Positions 18,031 to 26,148 of a DNA stretch of 64,000 nucleotides are shown piece by piece (position 1 is the stretch's first letter; the number at the start of each line of letters is the position of its first letter). The translations under genes were made by a program, and so were the position numbers. This DNA comes from Paenibacillus sp. BSR1-1 (GTDB taxonomy: Bacteria > Bacillota > Bacilli > Bacillales > Cytobacillaceae): the NCBI RefSeq assembly GCF_030403775.1, contig NZ_JAQMWQ010000010.1, forward strand, positions 1-64,000. Reading direction: 5' to 3'. A model generated the notes under the pieces. The model saw nothing but the letters and a program-made list of their open reading frames with translations, did no database searches and was not told the origin of the DNA.

Positions 18031-18061
18031 GCAAAGGGCTTGCATCTGCAAGCCCTTTTTT
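18031..18061 (+). terminator. Terminator of the permease gene
   Basis: AAAGGGCTTGCA and TGCAAGCCCTTTT form a perfect stem with a very short loop and T-run. Confidence 0.92.
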
Positions 18062-18195
18062 ACGTATTTGCGAAAAATGTCGAAGATAATCATTAATACC
18101 CAATAATTGTCTGTTCTTATTAGAGAAAAATGATAAAATAGTAGCATATTAATATACTTATTCTTTCAAAGAACTTCAATGAGGGAGAAGCAAAC

Positions 18196-19431
18196 ATGAA
18201 CGAAGGCATCAGGAGTCCTAAACTGATATTTGAAGAGAAAAAGGCGATAATTTTATTTTTGTGGCTGTTTAATTTAATATTTTTTTCTTGGGATATTTAC
18301 TACTATGGTTTTAGAGCCTATACCAATGGCGAGGCTGTGAGCATTGCAAGGGATGGTATGGGAATTTGGCTTTATGTATTGGTTCTAGGAGTTCTTTCTA
18401 TAGCTATATTCCTTATTAAAAGGGGAAGTATTTACAAAATTAAATATTTATACATATATAGCTACCTGTGTATAGACTTAATAGATAACTTAATGAGATA
18501 TTTAGGGACAACTAAGGATTTTGCTACTGGCAATATTGTCGAACTATTATTTATACTTTTTTCCCCTATTTTTGTTAATAAAAAATATTTTTGGGTTGTT
18601 TTGTTAGGTTTTATAGGAAAAGATGTATTGCTAGGTTTAACTTTACGAGACTTAAATCTATTGTTTCCAATAATATCTTATATAGTTTTATCAGCGATTG
18701 CTTATATTTTATTAAATCGGTTTTACTCTTATATTCTTTCATTGACAAGTGCATATGAAGAGTTGCGCCAGAAGGAGAAGCTGGCAGTAATAGGTCAAAT
18801 GGCTGCCGCAATAGGTCACGAAATTCGCAATCCTTTGTCTGCATTAAAAGGATTTACACAGTTGCAGCAGGAACGATACCCAAATACTAATGAATTTCAT
18901 CCTATTATGATTCAGGAAATTGACCGGATTAATTCAATTGTCGATGATTTGTTGTATTTAGGAAAACCACGTGCTCTTAACTTTGAAAAACAAAGTATTG
19001 AAGAGATTATTGCTTACACACTATCCATTACGCAGCAACTGGCTGAAAGGCAAAATATAAAAGTAGAAACCAAAATGGCTGGTCCTTTACCACCCATATA
19101 TTGCGATGAAAAGCAATTGAAGCAGGTTTTTATCAACTTGATAAAAAATGCAATAGAATCAATGCCAGATGGTGGCAGGATAAAAATCCAAGTTAAAATT
19201 ATAGAAAACCTCAGACTTAATATCTCAATAGAGGATGAAGGATATGGAATCTCAGATGAGATTATTCTAAATCTAGGGGAACCTTTCTTTACCACGAAAA
19301 AGGATGGAACAGGACTTGGTTTAATGGTCACTAATCATATTATTAAAGATCACAATGGTGAACTAAACATCAACAGTGTCCTTAAACAAGGTACAATAGT
19401 CGAAGTCATTTTACCTATTAATCAAAGCTAA
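18196..19431 (+). CDS. Membrane sensor histidine kinase with unrecognised sensor domain
   Basis: A 411-residue kinase. Residues 1-185 form about six hydrophobic segments with a motif GNIVELLFILFSPIFV (112-127) that recurs in the next gene. HisKA follows with AAIGHEIRNPLSALKGFTQL and predicted His208, then HATPase boxes LIKNAIESM, DEGYGI and GTGLGL. The kinase core is of the sporulation/Spo0F type. No response regulator is adjacent. AT-rich codon use in the sensor part contrasts with the core. ATG has GGGAGAAG upstream. Signal unknown; see the peptide gene at 20854. Confidence 0.82.
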   Translation: MNEGIRSPKLIFEEKKAIILFLWLFNLIFFSWDIYYYGFRAYTNGEAVSIARDGMGIWLYVLVLGVLSIAIFLIKRGSIYKIKYLYIYSYLCIDLIDNLMRYLGTTKDFATGNIVELLFILFSPIFVNKKYFWVVLLGFIGKDVLLGLTLRDLNLLFPIISYIVLSAIAYILLNRFYSYILSLTSAYEELRQKEKLAVIGQMAAAIGHEIRNPLSALKGFTQLQQERYPNTNEFHPIMIQEIDRINSIVDDLLYLGKPRALNFEKQSIEEIIAYTLSITQQLAERQNIKVETKMAGPLPPIYCDEKQLKQVFINLIKNAIESMPDGGRIKIQVKIIENLRLNISIEDEGYGISDEIILNLGEPFFTTKKDGTGLGLMVTNHIIKDHNGELNINSVLKQGTIVEVILPINQS

Positions 19432-19646
19432 TAATTCACTATAACAAAAAATACTTCTTTTTTATTCACAAATCATCCTAGTTTTCTCTATTTCTCATTT
19501 AACAAATGATTTATAATGTAGAAAAGTGTAGTAATTTGTGTAATTTTCGTATTTTTCGGGATATTTGTATCACTTTTTGAAAACTACTAATTTTTTTGTC
19601 AAATTAATAAGACTGAGAGCTTTTATTTCTAACGTGAGGTAAGCAA

Positions 19647-20834
19647 ATGAAAACGAAAATAATAGATCCAAATATAAGAAATGAAGAAGGTCGGACAATA
19701 AAGTGGTTTATAGTTTTATTTTATATTATTTCCATTGCCTATGATTTGTTTTATAAAATTATTTCAGATTATAATCCTAATTTAAAATCCAATACTCCAG
19801 ATGTACTAGGTTATTGGATTTATCTATTTATGTTTGCGCTAATTCCAGTTGCTCGTTATTTATATAAACACCAAAAACAACATCAAATAAAATATATTTA
19901 TTTTATTTCTTACACTACTTTGACATTTATTAATGATATTATTTCCTTCTATGGTAAAAACGTTCCATACAAAAGTGGTAATGCTGTAGAAATCCTTTGG
20001 TTATTATTATCTCCAATATTTGTAAGCAATACTTTCTTTAAAATCGTTTCAATCGGCTTATTATTAAAGTATATTCTTGTTGGATTAATTCTACAATCTC
20101 CTGATGTTTTGTCAGCTTTATTACTTTTAGCCGTTTTATGGATTTTTTCATTCATCATTCTTAATAGATTTCAATCTTATGTAAAAGCAATTAAAACTTC
20201 CTATGATCAACAATTAGTGGGCATTGTTAAAGGGGTAATTGCAACCTTAGAATTAAAAGATCCTTATACTAGAGGACATAGTGAACGTGTCGCTAGCTAT
20301 GCACTTGAATTAGCTAAAATGAGTGGGGAATTTACTTCTGAAGAGCTTAAAGATTTTAACTATGCTTGCTTACTTCATGATATCGGAAAGATTCATATCC
20401 CAGACCAAATATTAATGAAATCAGGAAAACTGAGTAGTGAAGAATATGAAACAATCAAGTCACATACAGTGGTTGGTGCAGAGGCGGTTTCAAAAGTAGT
20501 TAGATTTCAAAATAATATCGACGTCATCCGCTCTCATCACGAGCGCTGGGATGGCAATGGTTACCCAGACCAATTAAAAGGCGAGGAAATCCCTTTTCTC
20601 GCTCGAATTGCGGCTATTGCAGATGCCTTTGATGCAATGACCTCAACAAGGTCATACAGAGCCGCTTTACCTGTTGAAGAAGCTTATAAACGGATTTTAG
20701 AAGGTAAGGGTACTCAATTTGATCCGAATTTAGTTGAGAAATTCAAATTGATTTACCCATCATGGATTGCAATTCATGATAGTTCCAATAAAAAAATAGA
20801 AGAAAATTATGAAAGCTTAAATGTAATAAATTAG
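19647..20834 (+). CDS. HD-GYP phosphodiesterase with the same membrane sensor
   Basis: A 395-residue protein. Residues 1-185 are a membrane domain clearly related to the preceding kinase: GNAVEILWLLLSPIFV (111-126) matches its GNIVELLFILFSPIFV, and both end in an ILNRF-type helix. The C-terminal HD-GYP domain has HSERV, LLHDIGKIHIPD (His244-Asp245), SHHERWDGNGYPDQ (GYP 305-307) and IADAFDAMTS. HD-GYP domains hydrolyse cyclic di-GMP or related nucleotides, and all key residues are intact. The stop is 19 bases before the peptide gene at 20854, so they are probably co-transcribed. Confidence 0.88.
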   Translation: MKTKIIDPNIRNEEGRTIKWFIVLFYIISIAYDLFYKIISDYNPNLKSNTPDVLGYWIYLFMFALIPVARYLYKHQKQHQIKYIYFISYTTLTFINDIISFYGKNVPYKSGNAVEILWLLLSPIFVSNTFFKIVSIGLLLKYILVGLILQSPDVLSALLLLAVLWIFSFIILNRFQSYVKAIKTSYDQQLVGIVKGVIATLELKDPYTRGHSERVASYALELAKMSGEFTSEELKDFNYACLLHDIGKIHIPDQILMKSGKLSSEEYETIKSHTVVGAEAVSKVVRFQNNIDVIRSHHERWDGNGYPDQLKGEEIPFLARIAAIADAFDAMTSTRSYRAALPVEEAYKRILEGKGTQFDPNLVEKFKLIYPSWIAIHDSSNKKIEENYESLNVIN

Positions 20835-20853
20835 TTAGGAAGGAGGTGGAAAT

Positions 20854-20916
20854 ATGAAAATTCGTAAACTTAACAAAGTTAAAGTTTCTTGTTGGTGGTG
20901 TCTCTGGATTAATTAA
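20854..20916 (+). CDS. 20-residue Cys/Trp-rich peptide, candidate RiPP or pheromone precursor
   Basis: ATG at 20854 lies 4 bases after the consensus site AAGGAGGTGG (20840-20849), among the strongest ribosome binding sites in the window, and the frame closes at TAA 20914-20916. The N-terminal half is basic (five Lys/Arg in the first ten residues) and the C-terminus is SCWWCLWIN, with CxxC and three Trp. A terminator directly follows, then a PqqD/RRE-like M50 peptidase gene. Small leader-plus-core layout, strong translation, an attenuating terminator and an adjacent RRE protease are the pattern of modified or processed peptide systems. No homologue is recalled. That it is translated is inferred, not shown. 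Confidence 0.6.
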   Translation: MKIRKLNKVKVSCWWCLWIN

Positions 20917-20928
20917 TAATGAGGATTG

Positions 20929-20964
20929 GGATGCTTACGAAACTAATAAAGCATCCTTTTTTTA
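20929..20964 (+). terminator. Terminator between peptide and protease genes
   Basis: GGATGCTT and AAGCATCC arms enclose an 11-12 base loop and are followed by seven Ts. It would keep the peptide transcript abundant and let only readthrough reach the protease gene, as in many precursor-peptide operons. Confidence 0.88.
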
Positions 20965-20988
20965 TAAATAATGTTAAAGGGTGTTGAT

Positions 20989-22170
20989 ATGGGCCTTTCA
21001 CTCGATTCATATCTTTCTTTAGTCCCGCACGAAATTCGCAAGGATAAAAAACATTATATTGTTGAAGATAAAGTTTCTGGTGAGTTTTATGAAATGCCGG
21101 AAGTATGTATTGATGCAATTAATTTAATTAATCAAAATGAACAGCTTAGCGTAATTGAAGGATTCCTAAAAGATAAATATCCATCTGAAAAGATTGATCT
21201 TGTGGATTTTGCAAAGCAGCTTTTGGAATTAGAATTGATCAATGAAATTGATGGCATAAAGATTGAGGTAAATGAAAAGCTAAAGGAAAGCCTTGGCTTT
21301 TTGTGGATATCTCCATTACTAGGAAAATTCTTCTTTAATAAAATAGCACTATTAATTTATAGTGCACTTTTCGTCTCAAATATTTACTTATTCATTTCCC
21401 ATCCGAATTTATTTCCAGATTATAAGGACCTTTTTATTTTTGATTACATGATGTTTAATATTCCAGCTTGGATGCTCATAACGTTTATTCTTGTGTTAGC
21501 CCATGAATTCGGCCATGTATTAGCAATGAGGGCGCAAAATCTCCCAACCAAATTAGAAGTAGGTCACCGGTTATTTCTTGTTGTTCTTGAGACTGATATG
21601 GCTGCAGTATGGAAGCTGCCTTCAAAGGAACGGAATGTTTTATATGTAGCGGGGCTTTGTTTTGACACGGTTATTCTTTCATTGGCTTTAATTTGCCAAT
21701 TGAATTTTCCAAGTGGATCAGGTATTTTCCTGAACATCATGAATGTAGTCGTTTTAGATACATTTATTCGCATAGTGTACCAATGCTGCGTGTACATGAA
21801 AACAGATTTGTATTACATTTTTGAAAATGTATCGGGCTGTTATAACCTCATGGAAAATGCCCAGCAGGTTCTTAAAAAATGGCTTTCATTTCAAAAATGC
21901 TATTTAAGTGATGATGTTATTTATGAAAGTGAAAGAAAAACTGTTTTTACTTATTCCATAATCTATTTTATTGGTGTAGTCCTGACAGTGGCCTTATATT
22001 TTACTTTTTATATCCCGCAATTATTGTTTGCTATTAAGAAAGTTCTCCCAGGATTCTTGGAAGGAGCTGCCTCGTTTTCTTTTTGGGATGCAGTCATTTT
22101 TACCATGCAAATCGTCATTGGTTTGCTTTTACTTTTGTATTCTTGGCGAAAAAAATACCTTCATACTTAG
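20989..22170 (+). CDS. M50-like membrane metalloprotease with N-terminal PqqD/RRE-like domain
   Basis: A 393-residue protein. Residues 1-90 (SLDSYLSLVP, KKHYIVEDKVSGEFYEMP, then a helical VDFAKQLLELELI) resemble the winged-helix PqqD-like RiPP recognition element found at the front of peptide zinc metalloproteases such as the YydH type. A membrane domain follows with the zinc motif HEFGH at 172-176 and a second conserved element VAGLCFD about 50 residues later, then four more helices. ATG 20989 is chosen because AAAGGG lies 8 bases upstream; ATG 20971 lacks one. It probably cleaves or exports the upstream peptide. RRE assignment is by eye. Confidence 0.75.
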   Translation: MGLSLDSYLSLVPHEIRKDKKHYIVEDKVSGEFYEMPEVCIDAINLINQNEQLSVIEGFLKDKYPSEKIDLVDFAKQLLELELINEIDGIKIEVNEKLKESLGFLWISPLLGKFFFNKIALLIYSALFVSNIYLFISHPNLFPDYKDLFIFDYMMFNIPAWMLITFILVLAHEFGHVLAMRAQNLPTKLEVGHRLFLVVLETDMAAVWKLPSKERNVLYVAGLCFDTVILSLALICQLNFPSGSGIFLNIMNVVVLDTFIRIVYQCCVYMKTDLYYIFENVSGCYNLMENAQQVLKKWLSFQKCYLSDDVIYESERKTVFTYSIIYFIGVVLTVALYFTFYIPQLLFAIKKVLPGFLEGAASFSFWDAVIFTMQIVIGLLLLLYSWRKKYLHT

Positions 22171-22248
22171 TTTGTGACAGAACTTTGTCAAAAACAAAAT
22201 ATCTAGGGGTTTTTTCCTCCCATGATGGGGGAGTTCCCCTATATAGAT
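22171..22248 (+). promoter_or_regulatory. Leader of the Mo-enzyme operon with nested inverted repeats
   Basis: Immediately after the protease stop comes TGACA-n6-TGTCA (22175-22190), a possible regulator site. Next, TATCTAGGGG (22200-22209) is complementary to CCCCTA...TAGATA (22236-22249), enclosing CTCCC-n5-GGGAG. The outer arms touch the terminator stem that follows, so the two hairpins might compete. The likely operon promoter lies here, but I could not define -35 and -10 boxes. Confidence 0.45.
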
Positions 22249-22303
22249 AACACTGCCGTTTTTCTTACAATTAGCTTAAGAAAACGGAAGTGTTATTTTT
22301 TTT
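22249..22303 (+). terminator. Intrinsic terminator ending at the ribosome binding site of the Mo-enzyme operon
   Basis: AACACTGCCGTTTTTCTTA and TAAGAAAACGGAAGTGTT form an 18-bp stem with one mismatch and one bulge, followed by A and eight Ts (22296-22303). GAGGAGG of the next gene starts at 22304. It can end the protease transcript, but any promoter upstream would also have to pass it, implying attenuation or readthrough control. Confidence 0.88.
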
Positions 22304-22319
22304 GAGGAGGATCAAGAAA

Positions 22320-23408
22320 ATGCAGTCAACTATTTCAGCTACAACGACTAAAAAGCCGGCAAGAAATGTAAATGATGCATTTGCATCTCATTTTGCCAAA
22401 TCCATGTTTTTAACTGTCGCGGGAATTGCCATTTTAGTGTTTATCGGAACAAGAATGTTTACACATATTGATTTAAACCTTTACGGATACATGGTCGGAA
22501 CGATTGTATTCCTTGGTGGTTTTTTCTACCGCTTTATCGCTTGGGGCGAAAGACCGCCAACAAAAATCATGATCAAAAAAGGCTTAAAGCTTTTATTTAG
22601 AAAAAGCACCCCAAAAACAGCTGTTAACCACTTAGCGATTTACGATTTCATTCGCAACCGCGGCCTTTATCGCTGGGTACAGCATATTTTAATCGGCTGG
22701 GGATGTGTGCTGGCTTGTTTAGTTACTTTCCCACTAGTGTTTAGCTGGATGTATTTTACGATGGAAGAAAACGGCTACTATACAATCGTCCTTTTTGGAA
22801 TGAATGTCATGAAGGTTCCAGCAGAAGGAATTATCGCCTTCTTCTCCTACAATGCACTTAACATTGCAGCCATTATGGTTACAGCTGGGGTCTGCATGGC
22901 GCTTCGCCGCCGCTTGAAAAATATGCAGGCAAGAGCAGAACAGAAATTTATGTACGACTTCTTACCGCTTTACTTATTATTGATTATTTCTGTTACTGGA
23001 CTTCTGTTAACTGTCCAAAACGTATTTTTACACGGCTGGATGCAGCCGCAAATGTCGCTGATCCACCAATTTTCAGTCATTGTAACGCTAATCTACTTAC
23101 CATTCGGAAAGCTTGCACATATTCCTTTCCGTCCAATGAGTATTTTTGCAAGAAACTACCGCGAACATTATGGTGAACAAGAAATGAAAAAGTGTAAAGT
23201 GTGCGGCGATCATTTTGTATCTGTAGAACAATCAAACGATGTTATTCAAGTGTTAAGCACTAATGAAATGGAATTTAATATGAAGGACGGCTTTAATCTT
23301 GCTGAATTGTGCCTGCCATGCCGCAGAAAATACCGCATTGCAAGATTCTCAGGCTTCGCTACGCATCAAGTTAAGGTTAAGGAGGCAAATCAAAATGCAA
23401 GAGGTTAA
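22320..23408 (+). CDS. Membrane subunit, cytochrome b-like, with C-terminal CxxC pairs
   Basis: A 362-residue protein with about six helices in the first 270 residues. Conserved-looking histidines in helices (YRWVQHILIGWGC; SLIHQFSVIVTLIYLPFGKLAH, in two pieces) resemble the haem-binding NarI/DsrM type. A soluble tail has CKVCGDH and CLPC, a likely Fe-S or zinc site. ATG 22320 is used, 9 bases after GAGGAGG. It overlaps the Mo-subunit gene by 14 bases. It probably links the quinone pool with the catalytic subunits. I do not recognise an exact family. Confidence 0.6.
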   Translation: MQSTISATTTKKPARNVNDAFASHFAKSMFLTVAGIAILVFIGTRMFTHIDLNLYGYMVGTIVFLGGFFYRFIAWGERPPTKIMIKKGLKLLFRKSTPKTAVNHLAIYDFIRNRGLYRWVQHILIGWGCVLACLVTFPLVFSWMYFTMEENGYYTIVLFGMNVMKVPAEGIIAFFSYNALNIAAIMVTAGVCMALRRRLKNMQARAEQKFMYDFLPLYLLLIISVTGLLLTVQNVFLHGWMQPQMSLIHQFSVIVTLIYLPFGKLAHIPFRPMSIFARNYREHYGEQEMKKCKVCGDHFVSVEQSNDVIQVLSTNEMEFNMKDGFNLAELCLPCRRKYRIARFSGFATHQVKVKEANQNARG

Positions 23409-25575
23409 GATTAGAGATAAATTTTTTAAAGAAATCGAAAATGTATGTCATCCAAATGAAACTCTTATCAAAACACACTGTGCTTATTGCGGCATGCAAT
23501 GTGGGATGAATTTACGGGTTAATACAAAAACAAACAAAATAATTGGTGTTGAGCCACGTTATGACTGGCCGGTAACAGTCGGAAAAATGTGTCCAAAAGG
23601 GGTTACCGCTTATCAGCAAACGAATCACCCAGATCGTATTTTAAAACCATTAATCCGCGACGATGCTTCCCTAAAAGGAACTCAGGAAGGCTTCCGTGAA
23701 GCAACGTGGGAAGAGGCATATGATCTGATTGCGAAAAAGTTTTCTGAGTTACAAGCGAACTACGGTAAAGATACATTATCAGTTTTCAGCGGTGTATCGA
23801 TGACAAATGAAAAGTGTTATTTAACTGGAAAGTTTGCTCGGGTAGCTTTGCAAACTCGTTATATTGATTATAATGGCCGTTTCTGTATGTCGAGTGCAGC
23901 CGGCGGCTTCCTTCGCTCTTTCGGTGTAGACCGTGGATCAACATTGCCTTGGACAGATATCCATGAAACAGATTGCTTATTCATCGCGGGAAGCAACACG
24001 GCTGAATGTCACCCAACCTCCATGTTCCGCGTTTGGCATGTACAAGAAAGAGGAGGCTACTTAATCGTTGCTGACCCTCGCGAAACGCCAATTGCTAGAA
24101 GAGCAGACGTTCATTTAGATTTAAGACCTGGAACAGACTTGGCGCTTGCAAATGGAATCCTAAATTTACTCATTGAAAACGGCTATGCCGATGAGGAATT
24201 TATTAAAAATCATACAAACGGTTTTGAAGAAACTAAGGAATTAGTAAAAGAATTTACTCCTGAATATACAAGCCAAATAACGGGCGTTGCACCAGAAAAA
24301 ATCATCCGTGCAGCCGAAATTTACGGAAAAGCACCAAATGCGGTCGTCATGTTCGCCCGTGGTATTGAACAGCAGCATAAAGGAGTCGACAACGTTTCTG
24401 GTTACACCAACATGGCGCTTGTGACTGGAAAAATTGGTCGTCCAAAAGCTGGTGTCGCTACCTTCACTGGTCAAGGAAATGGCCAAGGCGGCCGTGAGCA
24501 TGGTCAAAAATCAGACCTGCTTCCAGGCTACCGTAAAATAACCAATCCAAAGCATGTTGAAGAGGTATGTAAGGTTTGGGGAATTACTCCAGAAGAAATG
24601 CCTCAGCCAGGTGTTTCAGCTTATGAAATGTTTGAATTGATGGAAGAAAAGACAATTCGCGGTTTATATTTGCTTTGTTCTAACCCAGCTGTATCTGCTC
24701 CAAATCAAAACTTTGTCCGTAAAGCCTTAAAAGGATTAGATTTTATGGTTTGTGCTGATTTCTATCTTTCAGAATCAGCTGAGTTTGCAGATGTGATTCT
24801 TCCTACAGTTACATGGTCTGAAGATGAGGGAACAGTTACAAATCTTGAAGGACGGATTATTAAAATCAATAAAGCACAAGAGCCGCTTGGCGAGTCAAAA
24901 CCAGATTGGCAAATTCAAGCTGAGCTAGCTGAAAAGCTTGGAAGAGGGAAATATTTCTCTCATTTAAAAACAGCAAGAGACGTTGCCGACGAATTCCGTC
25001 TCGCATCAAAAGGCGGTTATGCAGACTACTACGGAGCAACATGGGATAAAATCGACGAGCAGGATGGCGTATTCTGGCCATGTAAAGATGAAGATGATCC
25101 TGGAACTCCACATATGTTCCTAGATAAAAAATTCTATCATCCAGATGGAAAGGCAAAAATCTGTGCTTTACCTTATCGTCCGCCTGCTGAAGAACCGGAT
25201 GGCGAATTTCCGTTACGTTTAACAACTGGCCGTGTCGTTTTCCACTATTTATCAGGAAATCAAACAAGAAGAATCCAATTTTTACGCGATATGTGCCCAG
25301 AACCGTATGTAGAAGTTCACCCTGAAACAGCTGCAAAATATAACATTGAACATGAAGAATATGTCCGACTTTTTACCCGCCGAGGCGAAGCGGAATATAA
25401 AGTGAAAATCACCGAAGCGATTCGTAAAGATACAGTATTTGTTCCATATCACTTTGGTCACGAAAAATCTATTAATCTCTTAACCATTGCCGCACTTGAT
25501 CCAATGTCACGGATGCCTGAGTTCAAGGCTTGTGCAGCACAGATAGAAAAACTAGACATGAAGAAGGTGCAGTAA
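23395..25575 (+). CDS. Molybdopterin oxidoreductase, nitrate reductase/formate dehydrogenase type
   Basis: A 726-residue bis-MGD enzyme. The N-terminal [4Fe-4S] site is Cys29, Cys32, Cys36 and Cys66 (CAYCGMQC, KMCPKG). Predicted molybdenum ligand Cys164 lies in GRFCMSSAAGG. Cys at this position fits NasC/NapA and Cys-type FdhF proteins. The C-terminal molybdopterin-binding domain has LTTGRVVFHYLSGNQTRR (in parts). There is no Tat signal, so it is probably cytosolic. ATG 23395 follows AAGGAGG by 9 bases. NreABC-like regulators downstream favour a nitrate role; selenium is not used. Confidence 0.82.
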   Translation: MQEVKIRDKFFKEIENVCHPNETLIKTHCAYCGMQCGMNLRVNTKTNKIIGVEPRYDWPVTVGKMCPKGVTAYQQTNHPDRILKPLIRDDASLKGTQEGFREATWEEAYDLIAKKFSELQANYGKDTLSVFSGVSMTNEKCYLTGKFARVALQTRYIDYNGRFCMSSAAGGFLRSFGVDRGSTLPWTDIHETDCLFIAGSNTAECHPTSMFRVWHVQERGGYLIVADPRETPIARRADVHLDLRPGTDLALANGILNLLIENGYADEEFIKNHTNGFEETKELVKEFTPEYTSQITGVAPEKIIRAAEIYGKAPNAVVMFARGIEQQHKGVDNVSGYTNMALVTGKIGRPKAGVATFTGQGNGQGGREHGQKSDLLPGYRKITNPKHVEEVCKVWGITPEEMPQPGVSAYEMFELMEEKTIRGLYLLCSNPAVSAPNQNFVRKALKGLDFMVCADFYLSESAEFADVILPTVTWSEDEGTVTNLEGRIIKINKAQEPLGESKPDWQIQAELAEKLGRGKYFSHLKTARDVADEFRLASKGGYADYYGATWDKIDEQDGVFWPCKDEDDPGTPHMFLDKKFYHPDGKAKICALPYRPPAEEPDGEFPLRLTTGRVVFHYLSGNQTRRIQFLRDMCPEPYVEVHPETAAKYNIEHEEYVRLFTRRGEAEYKVKITEAIRKDTVFVPYHFGHEKSINLLTIAALDPMSRMPEFKACAAQIEKLDMKKVQ

Positions 25576-26136
25576 ATGAAGAAGAGGCTTTATTTAGAAC
25601 TAGAAAACTGTATAGGCTGCCGCTCTTGTTTAGCAGCTTGCACACAGTGCGGGGGACATGAGCAGCGCAACCGTAACTATGTTTACGACGTTAACCCGCT
25701 TGTTAACCGTCAAACGATGCCTCTTATGTGCCTTCACTGTGTGAATCCTGCATGTGCGAGAAGCTGTCCGGCTCAAGCGATTCAAATTCATGAAACAGGA
25801 GCTGTCTTATCTGCTCTTGTAGAAAAATGCATTGGCTGCCAAAACTGTACGATTGCCTGTCCATATGGAATACCGAAATTTGATACTGAGCAAAATTTAA
25901 TGTATAAGTGCGACCTTTGTATCGATCGTTCTAAAGATGGAATCCCGCCGATGTGTGCAAGCGTTTGTCCATCAAATACGCTTCAGTGGTTGACAGATGA
26001 AGAAATTGAAGCAAAGCAAAAGCATTTTACTCTTGATAATGGTAAATGGGTTACAAGCATGCCTTATTTAGAAGGCGATACAAATGTAAAAGTGAATCTC
26101 CCTGGAATCCTGCAGGGTGTCACAAAGTTGTTTTAG
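25576..26136 (+). CDS. Four-cluster ferredoxin-type electron transfer subunit
   Basis: A 186-residue protein of the DmsB/NrfC type. Sixteen cysteines fall in four groups: CIGCRSCLAAC, CLHCVNPACARSCP, CIGCQNCTIACP and CDLCIDRS...CASVCP, the pattern for four [4Fe-4S] clusters. No signal peptide. It starts directly after the Mo-subunit stop and should pass electrons between the membrane subunit and the molybdenum protein. Confidence 0.9.
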   Translation: MKKRLYLELENCIGCRSCLAACTQCGGHEQRNRNYVYDVNPLVNRQTMPLMCLHCVNPACARSCPAQAIQIHETGAVLSALVEKCIGCQNCTIACPYGIPKFDTEQNLMYKCDLCIDRSKDGIPPMCASVCPSNTLQWLTDEEIEAKQKHFTLDNGKWVTSMPYLEGDTNVKVNLPGILQGVTKLF

Positions 26137-26148
26137 GAGGGATTAGAC

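Noticed and set aside
22171-22195. Canonical FNR site
   Set aside because: TGTGA is present, but the partner TCACA at the right spacing is not; only a TGACA-n6-TGTCA repeat is seen.
22200-22249. NreC operator of the TAGGG-n4-CCCTA type
   Set aside because: TAGGG and CCCTA halves exist but are about 27 bases apart, not 4, so the palindrome is better read as an RNA hairpin.
24866-25336. 156-residue minus-strand frame within the Mo-subunit gene
   Set aside because: Shadow of a strongly conserved coding sequence on the other strand.
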